A stretch of DNA of 64,000 nucleotides from Streptomyces sclerotialus (lineage in GTDB: Bacteria; Actinomycetota; Actinomycetes; Streptomycetales; Streptomycetaceae). The position numbers and the translations under genes are program-made. How positions within the stretch are numbered: position 1 is the first letter of the stretch; each line of letters starts with the position of its first letter. The notes under the pieces are model-generated. The model saw only the letters and a list, made by a program, of their open reading frames with translations. It had not been told where the DNA came from and did no database searches. Shown one piece after another: positions 8,101 to 15,750 of this stretch. The DNA lies in contig NZ_JBFOHP010000002.1 in the NCBI RefSeq assembly GCF_040907265.1, forward strand, positions 248,001 to 312,000, in the 5' to 3' direction.

Positions 8101-8500
8101 ATGTCAACCGAGTTCACCGAGTCGAACCACTCCCCTCCCGCCGGGCCGCCCCCGGCGCCGACCCGGCGTACGTTCATCGCCACGACCACCGCTGTCGGCG
8201 GCGTGGCGATCGCGGGCGGCGGCGTCCTCCAGCGGGAGGGAGAGGTCGAAGACCTTGCCGGGGTGAGCACCGAGTGGTAACACCCGGGTGGAGAAGGGCC
8301 ACATCAACGAGGTGTCCGAGGACGCGCTCGCCGCCGCGGCCCAGGCGCTGCGGCTGGACGAGGACGAGCGCACCTACCTGTCCGACCTGGCCAGAGCCGC
8401 CCGGCCCACCCACCGCATCCCGCCGCGCCGCAAGGACGTCCAGGTCCCGCCCCGCGTCCAGTGGCTGCTCGACTCCGTGTCCATGGCCTCCGCCTTCGTA

Positions 8501-8559
8501 CGCAACGGACGCATGGACGCATGGACGCAACGGACGCATGGACGCAACGGACGCATGGA
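8501..8559. repeat. 17-bp tandem repeat inside the MmyB remnant
   Basis: Three copies of cgcaacggacgcatgga plus one 8-base partial copy. Two extra full units and the partial unit total 42 bases, so the frame is kept. The underlying codons are the NGRMDV segment normally single in MmyB proteins. Confidence 0.85.
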
Positions 8560-8691
8560 CGTCATCGCCCACAACCAGCTGGCACGGGCCGTGCACGACC
8601 TCACCGTCTACGCCGAACCAGGCACCGCCTCCGAAGACGCCCTCCGCCTGCTCGCCTCCTGGACCGCCACGCAAGACGCCCGTCCCCGGCC

Positions 8692-8775
8692 ACCCGGGCA
8701 CTCCGGACACACCGGGCACTCCGGGCACTCCGGACGCCCCGGGCACTCCGGACGCCCCGGGCGCTCCGGCAAGGC
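8692..8775. repeat. 9-bp repeats at the C-terminus of the MmyB remnant
   Basis: Degenerate units of the type ccgggcact encode a Gly-His-Ser-Gly / Gly-Arg-Pro-Gly tail. The tail is not a family feature. Confidence 0.7.
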
Positions 8776-8856
8776 TCCCGCGCCCCCTCCCACGAGCGAC
8801 CGGATCTCACGAGCGAGCGGGGACGAACGATGACGCCTGTGTTGCCGTAGGTGTGC

Positions 8857-9699
8857 CTACTGGGCGACGTAGCCGCCGTCGACGGGGAGGGCGACGCCGA
8901 GGACGAAGCCGGCGCCTGGGCTGCACAGCCACAGGACGGCCTGGGCGATCTCCTCGGCGGGGCCGAGCCGGTTGACGGGCTGGTGGGCTTCGGCCTCCGC
9001 GCGGTCGAGTTCCCCCTTGGCGATCATGTCGCGCACCATCGGGGTGTCGATGGTGCCGGAGCACACGGCGTTGATACGGATGCCGCGCGGGGCGTAACCC
9101 AGGGCCGCACTGCCGGTCAGGCCGATCACACCGTGCTTGGAGGCGTGGTACGAGGCGCGGCCGGGAATGCCGACCAGGCCCCCGAGGGAGGAACAGTTGA
9201 CGATGGCGCCGCTGCCCTGCGCGCGCATGTGGCGCAGCTCGTGCTTCATGGAGGCCCATATGCCGCGGAGGTTGACCGCGTTGACGCGGTCGAACTGGTC
9301 GGCGGATTCATCCGCCGCGTCGGCGGGCGGGATCTGGATGCCGGCGTTGTTGTAGGCCATGTCCAGGCGGCCGAAGGTCTCCACCGCACGGTCGACTGCC
9401 GCGGCGACCTGGTCCTCGTCGGTGACGTCGCAGACGAGGGCGAGCGCCTGGTGGCCCTCGTCGGTGAGGTGCTTCGCGGCCGCGTTCACAGCCTCCTCGT
9501 TGATGTCGGTGAGGGCCACGGCGGCGCCCGCTCGCGCGAAGGCGCGGGCGGTGGCGAGGCCCATCCTGGAGCTGGCTCCGGTGACGAAGGCGACCTGACC
9601 GGTGAAGTCGTACGTGGGTTCATGCGGTGTCTTCCATCGAGGAGTGAGTGTGGGGGTGATGTACGTGTACGTCGCCAGGACACCGCCAATGATCAGCAC
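8857..9699 (-). CDS. SDR-family oxidoreductase with a foreign N-terminal segment
   Basis: 280 residues. The SDR fold is complete from about residue 34: TGASSRMG (usually TGxxxGIG, with Arg where Gly is common), DV at 91, NNAG, NCSS, YHASK and the C-terminal GVALPVDGGYVAQ. This gives a classical NAD(P)-dependent dehydrogenase of unknown substrate. The first 24 residues, LIIGGVLATYTYITPTLT, read like a transmembrane helix of an MFS drug-efflux protein, and the open frame extends upstream with more of the same (QGRLWPALTTAV). So the native start seems lost and the frame now reads through transporter debris. The start codon is uncertain and expression is doubtful, although the enzyme core is intact. 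Confidence 0.75.
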   Translation of the reverse strand: MLIIGGVLATYTYITPTLTPRWKTPHEPTYDFTGQVAFVTGASSRMGLATARAFARAGAAVALTDINEEAVNAAAKHLTDEGHQALALVCDVTDEDQVAAAVDRAVETFGRLDMAYNNAGIQIPPADAADESADQFDRVNAVNLRGIWASMKHELRHMRAQGSGAIVNCSSLGGLVGIPGRASYHASKHGVIGLTGSAALGYAPRGIRINAVCSGTIDTPMVRDMIAKGELDRAEAEAHQPVNRLGPAEEIAQAVLWLCSPGAGFVLGVALPVDGGYVAQ

Positions 9700-9774
9700 G
9701 GCGGTAGTGAGCGCCGGCCACAGCCGGCCCTGCCGCAGCGCACGGACCTCAGCCCGCCAGGCAGACGCCTGGTC
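9640..9774 (-). pseudogene. MFS transporter fragment fused in frame to the SDR gene
   Basis: The minus-strand frame contains AEVRALRQGRLWPALTTAV followed by LIIGGVLATYTYITPTLT, a pattern typical of the helix after the central loop of DHA1-type efflux proteins. Both ends of the transporter are absent. It joins the SDR coding frame without a stop. Confidence 0.5.
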
Positions 9775-9782
9775 CGGAGGAA

Positions 9783-9898
9783 TCAGTCGGGCAGCGGCTC
9801 GGCGTAGTGCCGGAAACCGCTGCGCTCGGTGTGCATGGCGTACAGGCGCCGGGCCAGGACGTCGGGGCTGCTGTGCTCGGCGTCGGGCCGGATGGCCG
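9783..9898 (-). pseudogene. C-terminal fragment of a second SDR-like protein
   Basis: The minus-strand frame ends RPDAEHSSPDVLARRLYAMH then TERSGFRHYAEPLPD and TGA at 9783-9785. This resembles the C-terminal helix and tail of short-chain dehydrogenases (VADRLYALHTER type). The Rossmann part is missing. Confidence 0.4.
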
Positions 9899-10126
9899 CC
9901 GAACCCGGCCTCACCCTCACCGTCTACACCGCCGAGCCCGGCTCCCCCTCCGAAGAAGGCCTACGTCTACTCGCCTCCTGGGCGGCGACGCAGGACACAC
10001 AGGCCACGCAGGCGATGCAGGACACTCAGGCGACGCAGGAAATGCAGGCCACGCAGGACAGCCAGGATTCGGCCCCTCCCCGAACACCACGTCACACGCC
10101 TGACGCATCGGAGACGCACCCACCGG
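9896..10126 (+). pseudogene. C-terminal fragment of another MmyB-type regulator
   Basis: The frame reads GLTLTVYTAEPGSPSEEGLR then LLASWAATQ, the standard last 30 residues of MmyB-type XRE regulators, more canonical than the copy at 8600. It is followed by a repeat-built Asp-Thr-Gln-Ala tail (units of 9 bases, about 9988-10065). Everything upstream of the C-terminal block is missing; the junction with minus-strand SDR debris is near 9896. Confidence 0.6.
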
Positions 10127-10190
10127 ATGTCCGTATCTGTGGGGTAAGTGGCGCTACAGACCTGGCAGCCGGAGCGCCAGGTCGACAAGA

Positions 10191-10222
10191 CTCGGTCCTG
10201 CCGGGAATCGGGCAGGACCGAG
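10191..10222 (+). terminator. Stem-loop upstream of the HD-domain gene
   Basis: Arms CTCGGTCCTGCC and GGCAGGACCGAG pair perfectly over 12 bases with an 8-base loop. It ends 22 bases before the ATG, so it is either an old terminator of the decayed region or a 5'-UTR structure. Confidence 0.5.
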
Positions 10223-10244
10223 AAACAAGGACAGGTGAGTGGCC

Positions 10245-10883
10245 ATGACGCAGGACAAAACCGGGGTACGCGTGCCGGACACCAAGCTCGCCCGCGAGGC
10301 GACCGAGCTGGTGCGTGAGAGCACCAGCGAACTGATCTACCACCACTCGCGGCGGGTGTACTTCTTCGGCAGCCTCCAAGGCCGCAACCGTGACCTCAGC
10401 TTCGACCCCGAACTGCTCTACATCGGCGCGATGTTCCACGACCTGGGGCTGAACGAGCAGTTCCACACCAGCGGGCGCCGATTCGAGGTCGACGGCGCCG
10501 ACGAAGCGCGCCGCTTCCTCCAGGCGCGCGGAGTGCCGGAGGACAGTGTCCGCCGCGTGTGGACGGCCATCGCCCTGCACACCACACCCGGCATCCCCGA
10601 GTTCATGGAGCCGGAGGTCGCCCTGGTGACCGCCGGTGTGGAGTACGACGTCCTGGGCATCGGCTACGCGGACATCGCTGCCGCGGAGCGCGAGGAGATC
10701 GTGGCCCTCCACCCTCGCCCCGACTTCAAGAAGCGCATCCTCGGTGCGTTCACCGACGGTGTCCGCCACAAGCCGGAGACGACGTTCGGCAACGTCAAGG
10801 CCGATGTGCTCCAGCACTACGTACCTGGTTTCCAGCGCGGCGACTTCGTCCGCACGATCCTGGATTCTCCGTGGGCCGAGTAA
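10245..10883 (+). CDS. HD-domain hydrolase, cyanamide-hydratase-like
   Basis: Predicted 212 residues. I prefer the ATG at 10245 (AGGTGAG 5 bases upstream) over the GTG six bases earlier. The HD metal site is clear: the first His in YHHSRRVYFFG, the HD pair in AMFHDLGLNEQF, and a conserved ALHTTPGIPE. The layout, with VYFFG before and RHKPETTFGNVKADV near the end, matches the cyanamide-hydratase-like branch of the HD superfamily. Those are metal enzymes acting on small nitriles or unknown substrates. No operon partner; it is followed by repeat-rich intergenic DNA. The specific reaction is not established. Confidence 0.85.
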   Translation: MTQDKTGVRVPDTKLAREATELVRESTSELIYHHSRRVYFFGSLQGRNRDLSFDPELLYIGAMFHDLGLNEQFHTSGRRFEVDGADEARRFLQARGVPEDSVRRVWTAIALHTTPGIPEFMEPEVALVTAGVEYDVLGIGYADIAAAEREEIVALHPRPDFKKRILGAFTDGVRHKPETTFGNVKADVLQHYVPGFQRGDFVRTILDSPWAE

Positions 10884-10885
10884 CG

Positions 10886-11055
10886 GGCCCATGAGTCCAT
10901 GAGCCCATGAGCCCATGAGGAAAAGCGGACCGTAGCTGTCCGCCAGGGGTGTCAGAGTGGCTCCACGACTATCCGTGCCTGCATGTCCGTGCCTGCATGT
11001 CCGTGCCTTGCGTCTCCGTACATGCACGTCCGTACATGCATGTACACACATTCAG
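10886..11055. repeat. Two short tandem arrays between the HD and VOC genes
   Basis: 10890-10920 holds four units of ccatgagc type. 10973-11052 holds 14-base units of ccgtgcctgcatgt type that shade into cgtacatgca. No reading frame is conserved through them. Confidence 0.7.
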
Positions 11056-11095
11056 GCATGGACATGACGAAATTCGCTACGAACGGAGCACCCCG

Positions 11096-11557
11096 ATGAG
11101 CCGTCACCTCCAGGTCACCTTCGACGCCCACGACCCGCGTGCACTGTCGTCCTTCTGGCGCGACGTACTGGGCTACCTGCACCCTGGCCCGCCTGGGGTC
11201 GAGCTGCCCGAGGGCGCCGACCCGCTGGCCGCCTGGGACGACTTCCTCGCGCGGATCGGCGTACCGGAGGAGCAGCGCAACTCGAAGTCGGCCATCGAGG
11301 ACCCCGACGGGCACGGCCCACGGCTGTTCTTCCAGCAGGTGCCTGAGGACAAGGTCGCCAAGAACCGCGTCCACCTCGATGTCCGCGCGGCTCCCGGGCT
11401 GGAGGGAGAGGAGCGGATGGCGGCCCTGGAGGCCGAGTGCGACCGGCTCGTTGCACTGGGAGCGAAACGGGTACGCCGTTCCGAGCCCGCTCCCCCGATG
11501 AGCGCCGGTTTCATCGTGATGACCGACCCGGAGGGCAACGAATTCTGCCTGGACTGA
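11096..11557 (+). CDS. VOC-family (glyoxalase-like) protein
   Basis: 153 residues from the ATG at 11096 (GGAGC upstream). It opens with QVTFDAHDPRALSSFWRDVL and ends FIVMTDPEGNEFCLD, the standard N- and C-terminal halves of a glyoxalase/bleomycin-resistance-type domain pair. NRVHLDVRA provides the second-half strand with a metal-ligand His, and the terminal E of GNEFCLD is the usual last ligand. The upstream open frame over the repeats was ignored. The substrate cannot be told from sequence; VOC members include lyases, dioxygenases and antibiotic-binding proteins. Confidence 0.85.
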   Translation: MSRHLQVTFDAHDPRALSSFWRDVLGYLHPGPPGVELPEGADPLAAWDDFLARIGVPEEQRNSKSAIEDPDGHGPRLFFQQVPEDKVAKNRVHLDVRAAPGLEGEERMAALEAECDRLVALGAKRVRRSEPAPPMSAGFIVMTDPEGNEFCLD

Positions 11558-11729
11558 CTGACGCAGATCGGCCGTAGCCACCCGTGCCCGAGGCGCATGG
11601 CGTTGGGGTGGCCGAGGTGCACAGGGCCAGTCGGGTTAAGCTCAGCTGCTCAACTGACCAGCAAGAAGAGCGCGCTGCACGGTACGGGACAACCACCGCG
11701 CCCGCGCTCCGCACCAAGGGGGAATTGTC

Positions 11730-12074
11730 TTGCGACAGTCTCTGCTCGGGCGAGGGATGACCACTCTCGTCGCCACCGCCGTCCTCGCCGGCGGTGCGGT
11801 CGCCACGGCGCCGACGGCCAGCGCCGTCGGCGCCTCGAAGTGCAACGTCGACTGGAGCAACGTCACCTTCGACGTTCTGCAGAAGGCGGCCCTGCGCACC
11901 GGGCCCGGGACCAAGTACTCCTCGAAGGGCACCCTGTCCAAGGGGACGAAGTTCTACTACCTCTGCGAGTACACCAAGGGATCCACGACCTGGATCTACG
12001 GCAAGGTGTCGTCCGGAGCCCACAAGGGCACCAAGGGCTGGGCCTACGGCAAGAAGATCGGTCTTCTGAAGTAA
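11730..12074 (+). CDS. Small secreted SH3-like domain protein
   Basis: 114 residues from a TTG start at 11730, with GGGGGAA 7 bases upstream; an ATG 27 bases later is an alternative. Signal peptide: Arg-containing n-region, hydrophobic TTLVATAVLAGGAVA, cut after TASA or so. The mature part of about 80 residues has a bacterial SH3-type pattern: ALRTGPGTKYSSKGTLSKG, then FYYLCEY, WIYGKV and GWAYGKKIGLL. Such proteins bind the cell wall or accompany wall hydrolases in streptomycetes. It stands alone and is followed by a weak stem-loop. Confidence 0.85.
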   Translation: MRQSLLGRGMTTLVATAVLAGGAVATAPTASAVGASKCNVDWSNVTFDVLQKAALRTGPGTKYSSKGTLSKGTKFYYLCEYTKGSTTWIYGKVSSGAHKGTKGWAYGKKIGLLK

Positions 12075-12099
12075 CGGCGACACGGACACACCCTGACGT

Positions 12100-12126
12100 G
12101 GGGCCGGCGACCAGTTCACCGGCCCC
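12100..12126 (+). terminator. Stem-loop after the SH3-like gene
   Basis: GGGGCCGG and CCGGCCCC pair around an 11-base loop, 26 bases after the stop codon. No U-tract, as is usual in streptomycetes. Confidence 0.45.
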
Positions 12127-12154
12127 GGCCCCACGCAGCTGAGAAGATTCATGC

Positions 12155-12271
12155 ATGGTCGTATGGATGCGTCGTGCCCCGCGCTGGGTGGTGGTGCCGG
12201 TCCGCGTCACCACGGCCGGCCTCCTCCTCATCGGCACAGCACCCCTCGTCCGAAGGCACCTCCCCAATTAG
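12155..12271 (+). CDS. Possible 38-residue membrane peptide
   Basis: ATG at 12155 opens a short frame with an amphipathic basic start (MRRAPRW) and a hydrophobic helix (VTTAGLLLIGTAPLV), closing with RRHLPN. The composition looks like a single-pass membrane peptide. No good ribosome site is seen, so this may be chance or a gene fragment. Confidence 0.3.
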   Translation: MVVWMRRAPRWVVVPVRVTTAGLLLIGTAPLVRRHLPN

Positions 12272-12292
12272 GGCGAGAAGCAAGGCGATGCC

Positions 12293-12823
12293 TCAATGAG
12301 TGGGCGCCGGGGGCAGGCAGCGGCTCTCGGGGTAGAAGCCGTTGGCGTCGGCCCAAACGCGGTCCTTGTTGACAGCGCCAGTGACACAGGCGGTATCACC
12401 GATCCAAATGCCGTAAGAGCTGCCGTCGACCTTTTCTGCCCGCAAGCTGGATATCCCTGTGACGGAGTGACTGGCGGATCCGGCGAGACGGGCGATCACG
12501 GGCCGTACCTCAGACGGGTCGATCTCGCCGCGCCGACGCAGGTCTTCCAGGGCGCTCTTGACCTCGGTGGCCTTCTGCCTGGCTCGCTTCTCGTCCTGTG
12601 CACTCATTTCGCCAGGCTGTCGGACCCGGCTGTTGTCGGCGTAGTTCGGCGGCGCGTCGGCGGGTGGCGGCTGCGTACCGGAGGTATCGGTGTCGCGCGC
12701 GTGGGACGCACGGGTGCCGTTGAGGTTGGAGAACAGCTCGTCCCCGCTGATTCCGCAACTTGCCAGAACCAGGACGCCGGCTGCTGCGACGACCGCCGCG
12801 GTGGTGGGCTTGCGCATACGCAT
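12293..12823 (-). CDS. Putative secreted lipoprotein
   Basis: 176 residues from the ATG at 12823; a GTG 24 bases upstream is possible. The leader MRMRKPTTAAVVAAAGVLVL ends in the lipobox LASC, so the Cys would be lipidated and the protein held on the outside of the membrane. The mature part starts with a disordered Ser/Thr/Pro/Asp stretch, then a helical segment (EKRARQKATEVKSALEDL), and an alpha/beta C-terminal part with GIWIGDTACVTGAVN and two Cys that could pair. I do not recognise the family. Divergent from the beta-propeller gene. Confidence 0.8.
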   Translation of the reverse strand: MRMRKPTTAAVVAAAGVLVLASCGISGDELFSNLNGTRASHARDTDTSGTQPPPADAPPNYADNSRVRQPGEMSAQDEKRARQKATEVKSALEDLRRRGEIDPSEVRPVIARLAGSASHSVTGISSLRAEKVDGSSYGIWIGDTACVTGAVNKDRVWADANGFYPESRCLPPAPTH

Positions 12824-13023
12824 GGCGCAATGCTTCCTGCCGAGCACTTATGACACATGAGTACTGGTACTCACGTTCGACCCGATAGCGGCGGCAGCCG
12901 TCGGCACTGCCATCGAAGATCTGGACGCCACACTCTCGGCCGTGCAAGCTCGTGCTCGCGCGCGAGGACAGCTTCCCCGCCAAGACGAAGGCGGGCCGTC
13001 GAAAGATCGGAATGGAGTGGACT

Positions 13024-14121
13024 GTGGCGACACGTCGTACGGTGATCAAGGCAGTGGGCGCCGGGGCATTGGCGGGCGGGCTGCCCACGCCTGCCTCAGG
13101 TGCTTCCTCGGCGGCCAAGGCCGACGTCGATGCCGATGCCGATGCCGATGTCGATGTCGATGCCGATGTCGATGTCGATGTCGATGCCGATGTCGATGTA
13201 CTGATCGTGGTGGAGAAGAGCAGCCACGCGGTCAGTTTCTACGACACCGCCTCGGGGCAACGCCGGCAGACGATCCGACTGCCCGACTACCCGCATGAGA
13301 TGGTCGTCGACTCGCGCAGACGGTTCGCCTATGTGGGGCACTACGGGGTGCGCATGTCCTCCACCGTGGGCGAGGGCGGTGCCGCGGTCTTCGTCATCGA
13401 CCTGGCCGAGCGATCCCTGGCCAGGACCATCGACACCCGGCCGTTCAACCGCATCCACGGCATGGGCATCGACGCTCACGACCGGTTGTACGCCTTGAGC
13501 GAGGAGAAGGCGGTACTGCTCGGCTTCGACGCCCCCGCCACCGACCAGGCACCGACCAGGGCGGTCTCCGCGCACGGCGTGAAGACCCACCTGTTCGCCC
13601 TCAGCCGGGACGGCGAACGCGCCTATGTCACCGGCCTGTTGTCGCACACGGTGAGCCTCGTGCGCCCCCACGACGCCTCCGTCCCGCCCCTTCTGGCCAC
13701 CCCCGGCCAACTGCCCGAGAGCTGTTGCCTGAGCCGGGATGAGAAGACGTTGTTCGTCGGAGCCCGCAAGAGCTCTTCGCTGGTTGCCATCGACGCCCGC
13801 ACCATGAAGGTACGGCGGAGCCGGAAGACGGGCGGAGACCCGTTGCGGGTCTATATGCTGGATGACAAGCGGCTGCTGGTGACGGACATTGTCGCCAACA
13901 CCCTCACCATCTGGAGCACCGACCTGCGGAAACTCCGGTCCCTTCCGCTCGACGGAACCCCGTCCGCGGTGTCATTTCACCCCAGCAGGCCCCTGGCCTA
14001 TGTGTCCCTGCTGGACACCAACCGGATCGCCGTCGTCGATCTGGAACGGTTCGCTGTCATCGGCGGCTTCGGCACCCAACGGGAACCGGACACTTCGGTA
14101 CTGCTGCCCGCAGCTACCTGA
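13024..14121 (+). CDS. Exported YVTN/YncE-type beta-propeller protein
   Basis: Predicted 365 residues. I choose the GTG at 13024 because GGAG lies 6 bases upstream and the product then begins with a Tat-like leader, ATRRTVIKAVGAGALAGG. Directly after the leader comes an Asp-Val/Asp-Ala tract of about 27 residues encoded by a hexanucleotide repeat. The rest is a seven-bladed propeller of the YncE kind, seen as repeated HEMVVDSRRRFAYVG, THLFALSRDGERAYV, SCCLSRDEKTLFVGA and VSFHPSRPLAYV units. Such proteins sit outside the membrane and often act as scaffolds or redox partners. A related propeller is encoded at 44642-45838. Confidence 0.85.
   Translation: MATRRTVIKAVGAGALAGGLPTPASGASSAAKADVDADADADVDVDADVDVDVDADVDVLIVVEKSSHAVSFYDTASGQRRQTIRLPDYPHEMVVDSRRRFAYVGHYGVRMSSTVGEGGAAVFVIDLAERSLARTIDTRPFNRIHGMGIDAHDRLYALSEEKAVLLGFDAPATDQAPTRAVSAHGVKTHLFALSRDGERAYVTGLLSHTVSLVRPHDASVPPLLATPGQLPESCCLSRDEKTLFVGARKSSSLVAIDARTMKVRRSRKTGGDPLRVYMLDDKRLLVTDIVANTLTIWSTDLRKLRSLPLDGTPSAVSFHPSRPLAYVSLLDTNRIAVVDLERFAVIGGFGTQREPDTSVLLPAAT
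13126..13200 (+). repeat. In-frame hexanucleotide tract encoding Asp-Val/Asp-Ala
   Basis: About 12 units of gatgcc/gatgtc/gacgtc type between the leader and the propeller. Changes of whole units keep the frame. Highly acidic linker, perhaps metal binding. Confidence 0.85.
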
Positions 14122-14158
14122 AGCACCCGCCACAACGCCCTTTGCACGGCACGCGTTG

Positions 14159-14950
14159 TCATCGCGGAAAGCCGTCGGCGGCCTCGACCGGGCGCCCGAA
14201 CTCCCACATACGGTCGAACTCGGCCTGGTAGCGCGCGTACCACTGGCCGTCCCGTTCCGGGCGAAGCGAAAAGACCGCGTCTCCGCTGGCCGACCTGTGC
14301 GAGTAGATGTCGACGTGAATGATGCCGTTGGGCTGTTCCGGATCCAGCAGAACCAGGCCGAACGCGGGGACGAACGGCAGGAAGCGCACCTCCACCTGAC
14401 CCGCGCAACCGGGCGTGCCGACCAGCTCACGCAGGAGGTCGACCGACGGACGCAGCCGATTGACGAACATCTCGGGCCGGTCAGGCAGCGTACTGCGCCG
14501 GGCTGCCTCCTCCGGCGCGGAGGAGGCAGGGTCGATGAGCGCCACTCGCACCGTCGCGCCCGTGGTGGCGCACCGCTGCAGCTCGTCGATCAAGTCGCGC
14601 AGCGTCCGCGACAGCGTCACGCCCACGATCCTGATGTCCCGGGCACGGCGCACCTGCTCGACGAGCTCCGGCTTGTCCCGCGCGAGGAAGTCCATCGCCG
14701 ACCCCCTGCCACCGCGCAGATCCTGTACCTGCGCCATCAGCGCGGCCGTCCGGTGGCGGCTCCCCAACAAGCTGCCCGCGAGCAGCGCCAGCGTAGCCAG
14801 AGTCGCGGCGGCCAGCACCTTGCCGCTGGCGAGATCGAATGCGCCGAGCACCGCAAGTGTGAGGGACAACAACACCGTGAGATAGATCTCCAAGTGCTCG
14901 CCCCGAAGAATGTCCTCCCGTACCCGCTGCAGCAGACGCATGCCGGCCAT
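14159..14950 (-). CDS. Membrane protein with a PLD-like/DUF5919-type domain
   Basis: 263 residues. Two adjacent hydrophobic segments (about 22-40 EIYLTVLLSLTLAVLGAF and 46-63 LAAATLATLALLAGSLLG) anchor the protein. After a helix comes a soluble domain with IRIVGVTLSRTLRDLIDELQ, VRVALIDPASSAP and VEVRFLPFVPAFGLVLLDPE, which resembles PLD-like domains found in bacterial signalling proteins (often after a HTH). The canonical HKD residues are not evident, so it may bind rather than cleave. It converges with the beta-propeller gene. Role unknown; family assignment moderate. Confidence 0.7.
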   Translation of the reverse strand: MAGMRLLQRVREDILRGEHLEIYLTVLLSLTLAVLGAFDLASGKVLAAATLATLALLAGSLLGSRHRTAALMAQVQDLRGGRGSAMDFLARDKPELVEQVRRARDIRIVGVTLSRTLRDLIDELQRCATTGATVRVALIDPASSAPEEAARRSTLPDRPEMFVNRLRPSVDLLRELVGTPGCAGQVEVRFLPFVPAFGLVLLDPEQPNGIIHVDIYSHRSASGDAVFSLRPERDGQWYARYQAEFDRMWEFGRPVEAADGFPR

Positions 14951-15224
14951 TCTTCGGAGACGACCTGGACACCGTCAACTTCTCGCCCGGACGGACGTGA
15001 TGGTCAGCCGTCGCCGGACGGACCCATGCCGTCGCCGGACGGACCCACGCACTCGTCGCTTGCCGATGCGCTGGGCACCGGAGGGACGGCGAGCGGCGCA
15101 GCACTCATCGCGTGCCCCGGCTCACCGCAGGCACGGAAGCGGCTAAGATCTACGGCGACATCGCGTGTCGGTCACCGGCTGGGTGAGGCATGGAGGTGTC
15201 GGGAGATGCCCTCGGAGGCATTCC

Positions 15225-15614
15225 TTGTCAGTCGAGTTCAACCACACGATCATCCACGCCCGGGACAACCGGGAGTCCGCGGAGTTCTTCGCGGAAATCC
15301 TGGGCCTTGAAATCACCGCCGAATGGGGCCCGTTCCTCGCCATTGCCCTGAGCAACGGCGTCACGCTGGACTTCGCCACCATCCCCGCGGACAAGATCGC
15401 CCCGCAGCACTACGCCTTCCTGATCTCCGAGGAAGAGTTCGAAGCGGCGTACGTGCGCATCAGGCAGCGCGGCATCGAGCACTACGCCGACCCGCGTCAG
15501 CAACAGCCCGGCACGATCAACCACAACGACGGCGGCCGCGGCGTGTACTTCATGGACCCGGCAGGCCACGCCATGGAGCTGATCACCGTGCCCTACGGCG
15601 GCTGGCCGGTGTGA
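15225..15614 (+). CDS. VOC-family protein
   Basis: 129 residues from a TTG at 15225 with GGAGG 6 bases upstream. VEFNHTIIHARDNRESAEFF provides the first metal-ligand His; HYAFLISEEEFEAAY and GRGVYFMDPAGHAMELIT complete the two halves, with the final Glu ligand in MEL. Normal length for a single-chain dimeric VOC protein. The last codons and the stop lie in a 29-base tandem duplication. Substrate unknown. Confidence 0.87.
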   Translation: MSVEFNHTIIHARDNRESAEFFAEILGLEITAEWGPFLAIALSNGVTLDFATIPADKIAPQHYAFLISEEEFEAAYVRIRQRGIEHYADPRQQQPGTINHNDGGRGVYFMDPAGHAMELITVPYGGWPV

Positions 15615-15651
15615 ACACCCGCTACGGCGGCTGGCCGGTGTGAACACCCGC
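15594..15651. repeat. Perfect 29-bp tandem duplication at the end of the VOC gene
   Basis: The unit starts tacggcggctggccggtgtg and ends aacacccgc; the two copies are identical. The first copy contains the last codons and TGA of the VOC gene, the second repeats YGGWPV and a stop outside the gene. Confidence 0.95.
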
Positions 15652-15750
15652 GCCGAGGGCCGCATCTCGTACCGGGTTGCGGCCCTCACCGCCACCAGCG
15701 CCGACAACACTTCGCTGACCGCCGAAACGTCCCCGTCATACCGTCCCACC

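Larger units (their letters stand above)
8101..8833 (+). pseudogene. Chimeric XRE/MmyB-type regulator remnant with a Tat-like leader
   Basis: From the ATG at 8101 (GGAGG 8 bases upstream) the first 45 residues look like a Tat leader (TRRTFIATTTAVGG). They run straight into the HTH helix of an MmyB-family XRE regulator, REGEVEDLAGVSTEW, and stop at TAA 8278. An extra A in TGGTAACACC explains this: without it the frame would read WYTRVEKGHINEVSEDAL, which continues in the other frame from 8288. That frame carries the post-HTH linker (RLDEDERTYLSDLARAA, VPPRVQWLLDS), then a 42-base repeat insertion, and jumps to the C-terminal MmyB block YAEPGTASEDALRLLASW. About 100 residues of ligand-binding core are missing. 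The end is a Gly-His-Ser repeat tail. The gene cannot make a working regulator. Confidence 0.75.

Noticed and set aside
12952..13023. Longer N-terminus for the beta-propeller gene
   Set aside because: The extra residues are basic and unlike a leader, while the GTG at 13024 has a good ribosome site and gives a Tat-like leader directly.
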